From Omnitrophica WOR_2 bacterium RIFCSPLOWO2_12_FULL_51_24 (GTDB lineage Bacteria > Omnitrophota > Gorgyraeia > Pluralincolimonadales > Pluralincolimonadaceae), in assembly GCA_001805885.1 (NCBI GenBank), contig MHHC01000048.1, forward strand, positions 1 through 18,022: a stretch of DNA of 18,022 nt, read 5' to 3'. Of this stretch, positions 6,715 through 14,029 are shown piece by piece. Within the stretch, counting starts at the first letter, position 1. Each line of letters opens with the position of its first letter. Made by a program: the position numbers and the translations under genes. The notes under the pieces were generated by a model, which saw nothing but the letters and a program-made list of their open reading frames with translations, was not told the DNA's origin and ran no database searches.

Positions 6715-7859
6715 TGACGGGGAAGCTTATTGCGGCAGCAGTGACTATTTTCTTGGCGATCCCGCCTGTTCTTGCCCCCTTCGGGGACCTTGTTTTCGCG
6801 GCTGAGGATAACCTTAGCGTTAAAGATTATCTTGAGCAAAGCCTGCCTGCCCAGGAAGGAAGGAAGATAACCTATAGTAGGGGCACGAAACTCCTGACCG
6901 TTACCGACACGAAAGCCAACCAGGAACTTATCAGGTCCCTGATAAAGCAGTTCGAGGTCGGCCCCAAACAGGTGATGATCGAGACCCGCTTTGTGGAAAT
7001 AGCGGTCAATGATTTAGACGAGCTCGGCATAGAATGGGATTTCTTTAATAGAGGCAATACCGCAGTTAACAATAAATTGCTGGAGGGGATTCAAATAGGA
7101 ACTCCGACGCGCCAGACCTACGAGGGTATCAACTGGGACAACGATACGGTTACAGCCTTCCCGCAAGTGGGGAATTTTGCCGGCCAGTTGATACTGACTA
7201 AAGTCCTGGATACCAGTCAGCGCTTTATGGCGGATCTCAGGTTTTTGGAACAGCAGGGGAAGGCCAATCTCCTCTCCGCTCCCAAGGTCACCACGATCTC
7301 CGGACAGATGGCTAACATCCAGGTGGTAAGGACCTATCCCTATGTCTCTGATTTTACGCTCGAGAACATAGGGACGGCTGAGTTTCCTAGATGGAGCTAC
7401 AAATTGACACTGGCTGAAAAACCGGTAGGTATCTTTCTTGAAGCGACTCCTTATGTCACCGAGGGTTCGAATACTATAACCTTGGATTTACACCCCGAAG
7501 TAAGCGTCCTGCGGACGCAGGTGGCTATTTCGAACCTCAGGGCAAGCGGCGAGACGGGGCAGCTGGGTAATGTAAACTCTGCATCCGCCGTAAGGCTCGT
7601 ACCGGATGCGCTGGGCTGGCCTGTGGTAGATGTGAGGACGAGCCAGACGAGCGTCTCGGTAGACAGCGGAGAGACGATAGTGCTCGGCGGTCTAATAAAA
7701 GACGACGAGCGCGTGACGAAGAGAAAGATCCCGTTTCTTGGCGATATACCTTTGCTGGGGAGAGCCTTCCGGTACGATTATAAAAACCAGACTAAAACGA
7801 ATCTCCTTATATTTATCACCGCGAGCATCATCGACGCGAAGGGCGAGGTCGTAAGATGA
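6714..7859 (+). CDS. Secretin-core protein (PilQ/GspD family), first paralogue
   Basis: The 381-residue product has a signal peptide (hydrophobic ~4-28, cleavage near VFA-AE at 29). It has one secretin N domain (~33-82, LSVKDYLEQSL ... LLTVTDTKANQELIRSLI), then the typical QVMIETRFVEI strand (86-96). The beta-barrel core follows, with ANLLSAPKVTTISGQMANIQV (184-204) and the GspD/PulD signature GETIVLGGL (319-327) plus IPFLGDIPLLGRAF (339-352). It closes with the conserved TNLLIFITASII strand. The family forms 12-15-subunit outer-membrane channels. At ~380 residues it is much shorter than usual PilQ/GspD proteins, because the N0 region is encoded separately upstream. A GGAAG seven bases before the ATG and the TAATG overlap point to coupled translation. 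Having its own signal peptide argues against a broken gene. Confidence 0.92.
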   Translation: MTGKLIAAAVTIFLAIPPVLAPFGDLVFAAEDNLSVKDYLEQSLPAQEGRKITYSRGTKLLTVTDTKANQELIRSLIKQFEVGPKQVMIETRFVEIAVNDLDELGIEWDFFNRGNTAVNNKLLEGIQIGTPTRQTYEGINWDNDTVTAFPQVGNFAGQLILTKVLDTSQRFMADLRFLEQQGKANLLSAPKVTTISGQMANIQVVRTYPYVSDFTLENIGTAEFPRWSYKLTLAEKPVGIFLEATPYVTEGSNTITLDLHPEVSVLRTQVAISNLRASGETGQLGNVNSASAVRLVPDALGWPVVDVRTSQTSVSVDSGETIVLGGLIKDDERVTKRKIPFLGDIPLLGRAFRYDYKNQTKTNLLIFITASIIDAKGEVVR

Positions 7860-8983
7860 AAGATAAATATCGCGCTTTTTTGAGATCAGCTTTCTTGCTT
7901 GCGGCAGTGATCTTTCTTTCGCTAACGGCCGGCCAGACCTTTGCAGCGGAAGACGTTTCTGCCGGGACTTCTGCTGAAGCATCAACCGGAGAGTCTGAAA
8001 ATATAGAGCAATATCTGCAAGAGGCTTTGCCCGAGAATCCAAATAGGAAGATAGTCTATGAAGGATTAACCGGCGTCCTTACCATCACCGATACCCCCGC
8101 TAACCAGGAGATGGCCAAGGAATTAGTGAAGTTATGGGATACCGGGCCCACACAGGTAAGGATACAGGCCAGGTTTGTAGAGATCTCGGTGCAGGATCTA
8201 AAGGAATTAGGCGTCGAATGGCTTATCAATAGAAGGCAAAGGCGGAACGCCGATAAAACCGGCCATTGGGGCGATTTCGGAAGGAATATTTCCAGCGGGA
8301 CTTTAGCCGAAACTCAGGCTGCCGCGGCTACGTTCGGTCAGGCGAACGAAACCTCCGGTTTAGGTATTACTATCGCAAAGATACATAATAACGGAGACCT
8401 ATATCAGATCTATCTGAAGGCGCTTATTGAGGAGGGGAAGGCCAATCTATTATCTTCGCCTTCTATCACTACCCTTTCCGGTCAGATGGCTAACATTCAA
8501 TTGGCTAATATAATCCCTTACGCTTCGGACTTCACGAGGACTAACATCGGCACTACCTTTTTTCCTGTAATGGTCGAGGTATATAAGGTGGCGGAAAAGG
8601 TGACCGGCATATCGCTTGAGGTCACGCCCTCAGTGGCCGGCGACAGCGGAGTGGTCACTATGGATATACATCCGGAAGTCAGTGTTCTGGTAAGCCAGCT
8701 TCCGATCTCATCTTCGGCGGATTTCCCCGCAGGGCTGGGCTATCCTGTTATTGATACCAGGACTACCCAGACATCGGTAGTCGTAAGGAGCGGTGAGACC
8801 GTTGTCTTGGGCGGCCTCATAAGGGAAGATGAAACTGTGACAAAAAGGAAGGTCCCGATCCTGGGCGACATACCTTATCTAGGCAACCTGTTTAAGAGCG
8901 ACCATACCGATAAGGTAAAGAGAAACTTATTGATCTTCCTGACAGCCACGGTATTGAACTCGAAAGGAGAACCGGTACTATGA
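7856..8983 (+). CDS. Secretin-core protein (PilQ/GspD family), second paralogue
   Basis: The 375-residue paralogue of the preceding gene has the same plan: signal peptide (cleavage near TFA-AE at ~30), a low-complexity Ser/Ala/Glu spacer, one N domain (~48-94, ENIEQYLQEALP ... TITDTPANQE), and QVRIQARFVEISVQDLKELGVEW (100-122). The core has SSPSITTLSGQMANIQLA and the secretin signature GETVVLGGL (313-321) with VPILGDIPYLGNLF (333-346). The two proteins differ most in the ~50 residues after the N domain: a Gly/Asp/Asn-rich stretch in the first, an Arg- and Ala-rich stretch in this one. That region normally lines the gate or lumen. The ATGA overlap at 7856 and GAGGT six bases ahead give tight coupling. 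It could form a mixed channel with its neighbour or a separate one used in other conditions. Confidence 0.92.
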   Translation: MKDKYRAFLRSAFLLAAVIFLSLTAGQTFAAEDVSAGTSAEASTGESENIEQYLQEALPENPNRKIVYEGLTGVLTITDTPANQEMAKELVKLWDTGPTQVRIQARFVEISVQDLKELGVEWLINRRQRRNADKTGHWGDFGRNISSGTLAETQAAAATFGQANETSGLGITIAKIHNNGDLYQIYLKALIEEGKANLLSSPSITTLSGQMANIQLANIIPYASDFTRTNIGTTFFPVMVEVYKVAEKVTGISLEVTPSVAGDSGVVTMDIHPEVSVLVSQLPISSSADFPAGLGYPVIDTRTTQTSVVVRSGETVVLGGLIREDETVTKRKVPILGDIPYLGNLFKSDHTDKVKRNLLIFLTATVLNSKGEPVL

Positions 8984-9303
8984 GGCGCGGAATATTATTG
9001 ATATCCCTTTTTTTATGTGTTATCATTTTATCATCTTCCGCTATGGCGCAGTATCTTTCCACTACGACGAAGACCAGTAGTAAGCAAAAGGACGTAATCC
9101 TCTCTACCGAAGATATAAAAGATTCCTATAAGGTTATTGGTATTGTCTCTATCCGTGCCGGTGAAGTAGACCTTGCCGCCGTAAACAGCAAGCTCAAGGA
9201 CGCGGCGAAGGAATTGGGGGCCGATTACGTTATAGGCATAAATTATTTCACCTACAGCGGCTATATATATGCCTATGGGACGGCTGTAAAGATCAAGGAA
9301 TAG
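8980..9303 (+). CDS. Small exported YbjQ-like (UPF0145-type) protein
   Basis: The 107-residue product has a strong signal peptide (hydrophobic ~4-20, cleavage after AMA at 23). The mature part has the pattern VILSTEDIKDSYKVIGIVSI, then a helix VNSKLKDAAKELGADYVIGINY and a final strand YAYGTAVKI. This matches the YbjQ/UPF0145 plan (T-D/E-N/I-x-Y-x-V-x-G, AxxLGAdaVvGv, ...GTAVkv), though most members are cytoplasmic and lack a signal peptide. RcsF-like outer-membrane lipoproteins have a related fold, but there is no lipobox here. As the last gene of the secretin operon (ATGA overlap; AGGAG ten bases before the start), it may be a periplasmic accessory of the channel. The biochemical function is unknown. 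A promoter-like sequence lies in its signal-peptide codons. Confidence 0.65.
   Translation: MRRGILLISLFLCVIILSSSAMAQYLSTTTKTSSKQKDVILSTEDIKDSYKVIGIVSIRAGEVDLAAVNSKLKDAAKELGADYVIGINYFTYSGYIYAYGTAVKIKE
8998..9026 (+). promoter_or_regulatory. Weak internal promoter candidate upstream of polA
   Basis: TTGATA (8998-9003, 5/6) is followed by 17 bases and TATCAT (9021-9026, 5/6), with a TGn extension (9018-9020). It lies in the AT-rich signal-peptide codons of the YbjQ-like gene, ~335 bases before polA. The 58-base gap directly in front of polA shows no promoter, so this is the nearest candidate for the housekeeping operon. Codons for hydrophobic residues easily imitate such elements, so confidence is low. 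Confidence 0.25.
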
Positions 9304-9361
9304 GAACAAAAATCCGGAAAGACCACGCCTTTTCTATTTTTCCCCGCAAAAACTTACGCTA

Positions 9362-12031
9362 ATGACGGAAAATTCTGGTCGACTTTTTTTAATAGACGGC
9401 AATTCTTTCTGCTATAGGGCGTTCTACGCTATCCGCAGCCTCGCAAACTCGAAGGGCCAGCCGACGAACGCGATATACGGCTTCATCACCATGATCAATA
9501 AGCTGATCAAGGAAGAGAAACCTGAATACCTGGCGATAGCGTTCGACCTAAAGGGGCCGACCTTCAGGCATAAGAAGTTCGAGGAATATAAGATCCACAG
9601 GAAACCGATGCCGGATGAACTGGTCGACCAGATGCCGCTGATAAAGGAAGTAGTCAGGGGTTACAATATACCTCTTTTCGAGATGCAGGGTTATGAGGCT
9701 GATGACGTGCTCGCGACGATAGCGATGAAGGCGGCTGATAAGGGATATGATGTTTACATCGTTACCGGCGATAAGGACATGCTTCAGCTCGTGGGGCCGC
9801 GCATAAAAGTGTATAACGTCCATAAAGAGGGGCTGATTTACGACAAGGAGAAGGTAAAGGAACGTTACGGTGTCCCTCCGGAGAAGATCGTCGACTTGAT
9901 CGCGCTCATGGGAGACTCTTCCGACAATATACCCGGCGTCACCGGGATAGGTGAAGTTACCGCGAGAAAACTTATGGAAGATTTTGGGAGTTTTGATAAG
10001 GTACTTTCAGCCGGCGATAAGATAAAATCCGAAAGCCTGCGCAAAAAGATATCTGAATTTAGAGAGCAGGCTATATTGAGCAAAGAACTTGCTACAGTTG
10101 ATAAAGAGGTTCCGATAAAAGTAGATTTCGACGAACTTAAATTAAGAGAACCTAACAATAACAAACTCCGCGAGATCTTTAACGAGCTCGAGTTTAAACG
10201 TCTGCTTAAGGATTTTGCGGCACCCGGCAAGCAGCTTTCCGGGAAATATCATCTCGTCGAAGACGAGGATGCGCTGGAAGGATTGATAAAAGAGTTGGCC
10301 AAACAGAAGGAATTTGCTTTGGACTTTGAGACGACAGGGACGGATCCTCTTTCGTGCGAGCCCGTAGGGATATCTTTTTGTTGGAAGGAAGGCGCCGCCT
10401 ATTATGTGCCCATCGGAGATGTAGGGGGCGGTTTTGGCAAATCCGCGCTTTTTGAAAAATTAAAGCCCATCCTGGAGGACCGCAGGAAGCTTAAGATAGG
10501 ACAGAATATAAAGTATGAGGAACTCCTTCTTGCCGTTAACGGCGTAAAGGTGGAAGGGCCGGTCTTCGATACGATGGTCGCTTCCTATCTTCTTAATCCC
10601 TCGAAGATGAACCATAATCTGGAGGATATAACGTCGGAATATCTCAACTGCAAAAAGACGCCGATAACCGACCTCATCGGTGAAGGCAAGAAGAAGATTA
10701 CGATGAGGGAAGTGGAGATAGAGAAGATAAAGGATTATTGTTGCCAGGATTCTGACGCGGCTTTCAGGCTAAAAGACGTCCTCGAAAGGCAGCTCGACGA
10801 GAAGAACTTAAACAAACTGTTTCACGAGGTAGAAATGCCGCTTCTCGAATGTCTTGCCGATATGGAGCTTACCGGTGTCGCTATAGACGTCAATTATCTG
10901 GCGAAGATGTCAAAGGAGATGGAGAAGAAGCTTGAGAAGATAACCTCCGAGGTCTACGAGATCGCCGGCGCCGAGTTTAATATAAATTCGCCTAAACAAT
11001 TAGCCGAAATACTTTTCGTTAAACTAAAACTTCCCGTGGTCAAGAAGACGAAGACGGGCCATTCAACCGATGTGGAAGTCCTTGAGGCGCTTTCGGCTGT
11101 CCACGCTTTACCGGCGGCTCTCCTGAAATACAGGGAGATCTCTAAATTGAAATCGACGTATGTCGACTCCCTGCCGCAACTAGTGAATCCGAAGACCGGC
11201 CGTGTGCATACTTCGTTTAATCAGACGGTCACGGCGACGGGGAGATTGAGCTCGTCGGACCCAAATTTCCAGAATATACCGATAAAGACCGAAATGGGAA
11301 GACAGATAAGAAAGGCCTTTGTCCCGGGCGCAAAGGGCCGCGTGATATTATCGGCCGATTATTCCCAGATAGAGTTAAGGGTGCTCGCGCATTTCTCGCA
11401 GGACAAGGAACTGCAGGAGGCTTTCGAAAAAGACCGTGACATCCATGCGCACACAGCGTCGCTTATATTCGGCGTCAAAGAAAGCGAGGTCGCCTCCCAG
11501 ATGCGTTCGATAGCGAAAACGGTCAACTTCGGCATCATCTACGGCATGAGCCCGTTCGGCCTTTCCAAGGAACTGAAGATCGAGGTCTCGAAGGCGAAGG
11601 AATTTATAGATGCCTATTTCGAAAAATACGGCCGGGTAAAGGTATTCCTCGAGGACCTTGTGGAGGAGGCCAGGAGAAACGGCTACGTGACGACGATATT
11701 AAACCGCAGGAGATACCTGCCGGAAATAAATAGCCAGAATAATTCCGTGAGGCAATTCGCCGAGAGGGCGGCCATAAACGCGCCGATACAGGGTTCGGCC
11801 GCCGACCTTATAAAGATAGCGATGATAAACATACATAATGTCCTGAAGGAAAAGAAGCTCAATTCCAAGATGATACTTCAGGTGCACGATGAACTTGTCT
11901 TCGAGGTCCCTGACAATGAAGTCGAAGATATGAAAAAGATAGTGAAGACCCGGATGGAAGAGGTCGTAAAGCTAAACGTGCCGGTCAGGGTCCAGGTAAA
12001 AGTGGGGAAGAACTGGCTGGAGGCCGCTTGA
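9362..12031 (+). CDS. polA: DNA polymerase I
   Basis: The 889-residue product (E. coli 928) has all three domains. The 5' nuclease (1-~290) has acidic metal ligands D12, D62, D114-D115, D137/D139, D185/D188 and the PGVTGIGEVTARKL helix-hairpin-helix. The 3'-5' exonuclease (~296-480) keeps ExoI (D321-F-E323) and ExoIII (Y459xxxD463), but ExoII reads NIKYE, with Glu386 where Asp is usual. The polymerase domain (~490-889) has motif A SADYSQIELR (664-673, D666), motif B RSIAKTVNFGIIYG (715-728; R715, K719, F723) and motif C VHDELVF (841-847, D843). Its role is lagging-strand primer removal and gap filling in repair. No Shine-Dalgarno precedes the ATG, and no alternative start exists upstream in frame. 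It leads the housekeeping operon; glgA follows 1 base after the stop. Confidence 0.98.
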   Translation: MTENSGRLFLIDGNSFCYRAFYAIRSLANSKGQPTNAIYGFITMINKLIKEEKPEYLAIAFDLKGPTFRHKKFEEYKIHRKPMPDELVDQMPLIKEVVRGYNIPLFEMQGYEADDVLATIAMKAADKGYDVYIVTGDKDMLQLVGPRIKVYNVHKEGLIYDKEKVKERYGVPPEKIVDLIALMGDSSDNIPGVTGIGEVTARKLMEDFGSFDKVLSAGDKIKSESLRKKISEFREQAILSKELATVDKEVPIKVDFDELKLREPNNNKLREIFNELEFKRLLKDFAAPGKQLSGKYHLVEDEDALEGLIKELAKQKEFALDFETTGTDPLSCEPVGISFCWKEGAAYYVPIGDVGGGFGKSALFEKLKPILEDRRKLKIGQNIKYEELLLAVNGVKVEGPVFDTMVASYLLNPSKMNHNLEDITSEYLNCKKTPITDLIGEGKKKITMREVEIEKIKDYCCQDSDAAFRLKDVLERQLDEKNLNKLFHEVEMPLLECLADMELTGVAIDVNYLAKMSKEMEKKLEKITSEVYEIAGAEFNINSPKQLAEILFVKLKLPVVKKTKTGHSTDVEVLEALSAVHALPAALLKYREISKLKSTYVDSLPQLVNPKTGRVHTSFNQTVTATGRLSSSDPNFQNIPIKTEMGRQIRKAFVPGAKGRVILSADYSQIELRVLAHFSQDKELQEAFEKDRDIHAHTASLIFGVKESEVASQMRSIAKTVNFGIIYGMSPFGLSKELKIEVSKAKEFIDAYFEKYGRVKVFLEDLVEEARRNGYVTTILNRRRYLPEINSQNNSVRQFAERAAINAPIQGSAADLIKIAMINIHNVLKEKKLNSKMILQVHDELVFEVPDNEVEDMKKIVKTRMEEVVKLNVPVRVQVKVGKNWLEAA

Positions 12032-12032
12032 T

Positions 12033-13427
12033 ATGCCTAAAGACAGAAAATTAAAGGTCCTGTTCGCTTCTAGCGAAGTAGAGCCATTCTCCAAGACCGG
12101 AGGCCTTGCCGATGTGGCCGGGAGCCTGCCCATAGCTTTGGATAAGGCGGGGGTCGATATAAGGGTCATAACGCCGCGCTACAAATGCGTCAGGGTATTC
12201 GGGAACGAGGCGAGGCTTGCCGATAAGGTGCCGGTATATTTTATAAATAACAACAAATATTTTATGAGGAATAACCTGTATGCGGAGAAGGGCGGCGACT
12301 ATGCCGATAATCTAGATAGGTTCGCCTTCTTCTCGAAGGGCATCATCGAGGGGCTGAAGGAACTTGATTTTAAGCCGGATATAATCCACTGCAATGACTG
12401 GCAGACGGCTCTTCTGCCCGTATATCTCAAGGAGATTTACGGGAAGCAGGACAAGTTTTACGGAAAGATGAAGACCGTACTCACCGTACATAACCTGGGA
12501 TACCAGGGGGTATTTCCGAAGGAAGGATTTCCAAAGACCGGCCTCGGATGGGAGTATTTCACGATGCATAGGCTCGAGTTCTACGACATGGTGAATATAC
12601 TGAAAGGCGGGCTTGTCTATACCGATATTATAACGACCGTCTCGCCGACTTACGCCAAGGAGATCCAGACAGCCGAATTCGGCTGCGGGCTTAACGGCTT
12701 ACTTTCGGAAAGAAAAGGTGCGCTTTTCGGCATCTTAAACGGGATCGATCATGAGGAATGGGATCCGTCGAATGATAAAGAGCTTAAATATCATTTTTCG
12801 GCCTTGAAACCGGAAGGGAAATGTAAGGAGAAAGCCTCGCTTCAAAAGGAAGCGGGCCTTGAGCAGAGGCAGGACGCGCCGCTAATCGGGATCGTATCGA
12901 GGCTCGCGGACCAGAAAGGGCTGGACCTTATCGCCCGGATAATAAATCCGCTCTTAGACCATGACGTCCAATTTATACTTCTGGGCACAGGCGAGGAGAA
13001 ATACCACCGGCTATTTGAGGAGATAAGCAAGAGGGTTCCGCACAAGGCGTCGATAAACCTTAAATTCGACGAGCTTCTGGCTAAGAGAATATATTCAGGG
13101 GCGGATATCTTCCTGATGCCGTCCAGATATGAGCCGTGCGGGCTCAGCCAGATGATATCGCTCAGATATGGGACGATCCCCGTCGTCCGCAGGACAGGCG
13201 GGCTCGCCGACACGATAACCGGGTTCGATCCTGATACGACACGCGGCAACGGATTCGTTTTCGAGAGATACGATGCGTGGGAATTTTTCGATGCCATAAA
13301 GAAGGCGATCGGTATCTACAAACAAAAAGGGTTGTGGGCGAAACTGGTCTCGAACGCGATGAAATGTGATTTCTCGTGGGATAAATCCGCGAAGAAATAT
13401 CTTGAAGTCTACAAAAAGCTGATTTGA
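12033..13427 (+). CDS. glgA: Glycogen/starch synthase, GT5 family
   Basis: The 464-residue product transfers glucose from ADP- (or UDP-) glucose to the growing alpha-1,4-glucan. It carries the N-terminal SKTGGLADV motif (20-28, with the nucleotide-sugar lysine K21), HCNDWQT (119-125), TVHNLGYQG (151-159), SRLADQKGLD (289-298) and the C-terminal SRYEPCGLSQ (364-373, catalytic/donor-binding E367) followed by RRTGGLADT. Length is normal for the family. A strong GGAGG (12019-12023) inside the 3' end of polA supports the start. The gene points to glucan storage; no other glg gene is in the window. Placement between polA and coaE appears to be operon packaging rather than a shared pathway. Confidence 0.96.
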   Translation: MPKDRKLKVLFASSEVEPFSKTGGLADVAGSLPIALDKAGVDIRVITPRYKCVRVFGNEARLADKVPVYFINNNKYFMRNNLYAEKGGDYADNLDRFAFFSKGIIEGLKELDFKPDIIHCNDWQTALLPVYLKEIYGKQDKFYGKMKTVLTVHNLGYQGVFPKEGFPKTGLGWEYFTMHRLEFYDMVNILKGGLVYTDIITTVSPTYAKEIQTAEFGCGLNGLLSERKGALFGILNGIDHEEWDPSNDKELKYHFSALKPEGKCKEKASLQKEAGLEQRQDAPLIGIVSRLADQKGLDLIARIINPLLDHDVQFILLGTGEEKYHRLFEEISKRVPHKASINLKFDELLAKRIYSGADIFLMPSRYEPCGLSQMISLRYGTIPVVRRTGGLADTITGFDPDTTRGNGFVFERYDAWEFFDAIKKAIGIYKQKGLWAKLVSNAMKCDFSWDKSAKKYLEVYKKLI

Positions 13428-13429
13428 CG

Positions 13430-14029
13430 ATGATAATAGTAGGAGTGACGGGAGGTATAGGGACAGGCAAGACGACGGTCGCGGAAATGTTCAGGAGGAT
13501 GGGCGCCGCCGTTATAGACGCCGATGAGATCTCCCATCGGCTTATCTATCCCGGAAGGCCGGCATGGAAAAAAATAGTTTCGACTTTCGGAAAAGCGGTA
13601 TTGAGGAGGGACTATTTTATCGATAGAAAAGTTTTGGCGCAAAAGGTCTTTTCCGACAGCCGGCAGCTTAAGAAACTGAACGGCATCATACACCCGCTTG
13701 TCTATAAAGCGATACGCGAAAAGATCGCGAGGATAAAGAGACCAGACCCGTCGGCGCTGGTCATTCTCGATGTGCCTCTTTTGCTGGAAGGCGGAGGCCA
13801 AAAGCATGCCGACAAACTCGTGGTGGTGGCTGTGCCGCGTGACGTTCAGTTGAAAAGGGCATGCGAGAAATTTGGGATCGGGGAGTCCGACGCCTTGCGG
13901 CGCATAAAGGCGCAGATGCCGCTTAAGGAAAAGATCAAGATCGCCGACTTTGTGATCGATAACGGCGGGAGCCTTATCTCTACGGAAAAACAGGTAAGGG
14001 CTATATGGAAGAAGCTGGTGGGAGCGTAG
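13430..14029 (+). CDS. coaE: Dephospho-CoA kinase
   Basis: CoaE phosphorylates the ribose 3'-OH of dephospho-CoA, the last step of coenzyme A synthesis. The product has the P-loop GGIGTGKT (8-15), the VIDADEISHRL segment (28-38), NGIIHPLV (84-91), LDVPLLLEGG (113-122), a lid-type RRIKAQMP (157-164) and the closing IADFVIDNGG. I start at ATG 13430 (199 residues), which gives the standard MIIVGVTGGIG opening. A TTG at 13424 would add two residues and overlap the glgA stop. Neither has a Shine-Dalgarno, so translation is probably coupled to glgA. Its last 25 bases overlap the GGDEF gene in another frame. Confidence 0.95.
   Translation: MIIVGVTGGIGTGKTTVAEMFRRMGAAVIDADEISHRLIYPGRPAWKKIVSTFGKAVLRRDYFIDRKVLAQKVFSDSRQLKKLNGIIHPLVYKAIREKIARIKRPDPSALVILDVPLLLEGGGQKHADKLVVVAVPRDVQLKRACEKFGIGESDALRRIKAQMPLKEKIKIADFVIDNGGSLISTEKQVRAIWKKLVGA

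Noticed and set aside
6690..6730. Sequencing error or programmed frameshift joining the TPR/N0 gene to the first secretin
   Set aside because: The downstream gene has its own signal peptide and ribosome-binding site, and the second paralogue has the same start architecture, so a true split is more likely. An assembly check would still be useful.
9304..9361. Intrinsic terminator between the YbjQ-like gene and polA
   Set aside because: Only a 5-base GGAAA/TTTCC pairing with a long loop can be drawn, and no U-run follows it.
13424..13429. TTG start for coaE
   Set aside because: It overlaps the glgA stop, adds only two residues and has no ribosome-binding site. ATG at 13430 gives the standard CoaE N-terminus.
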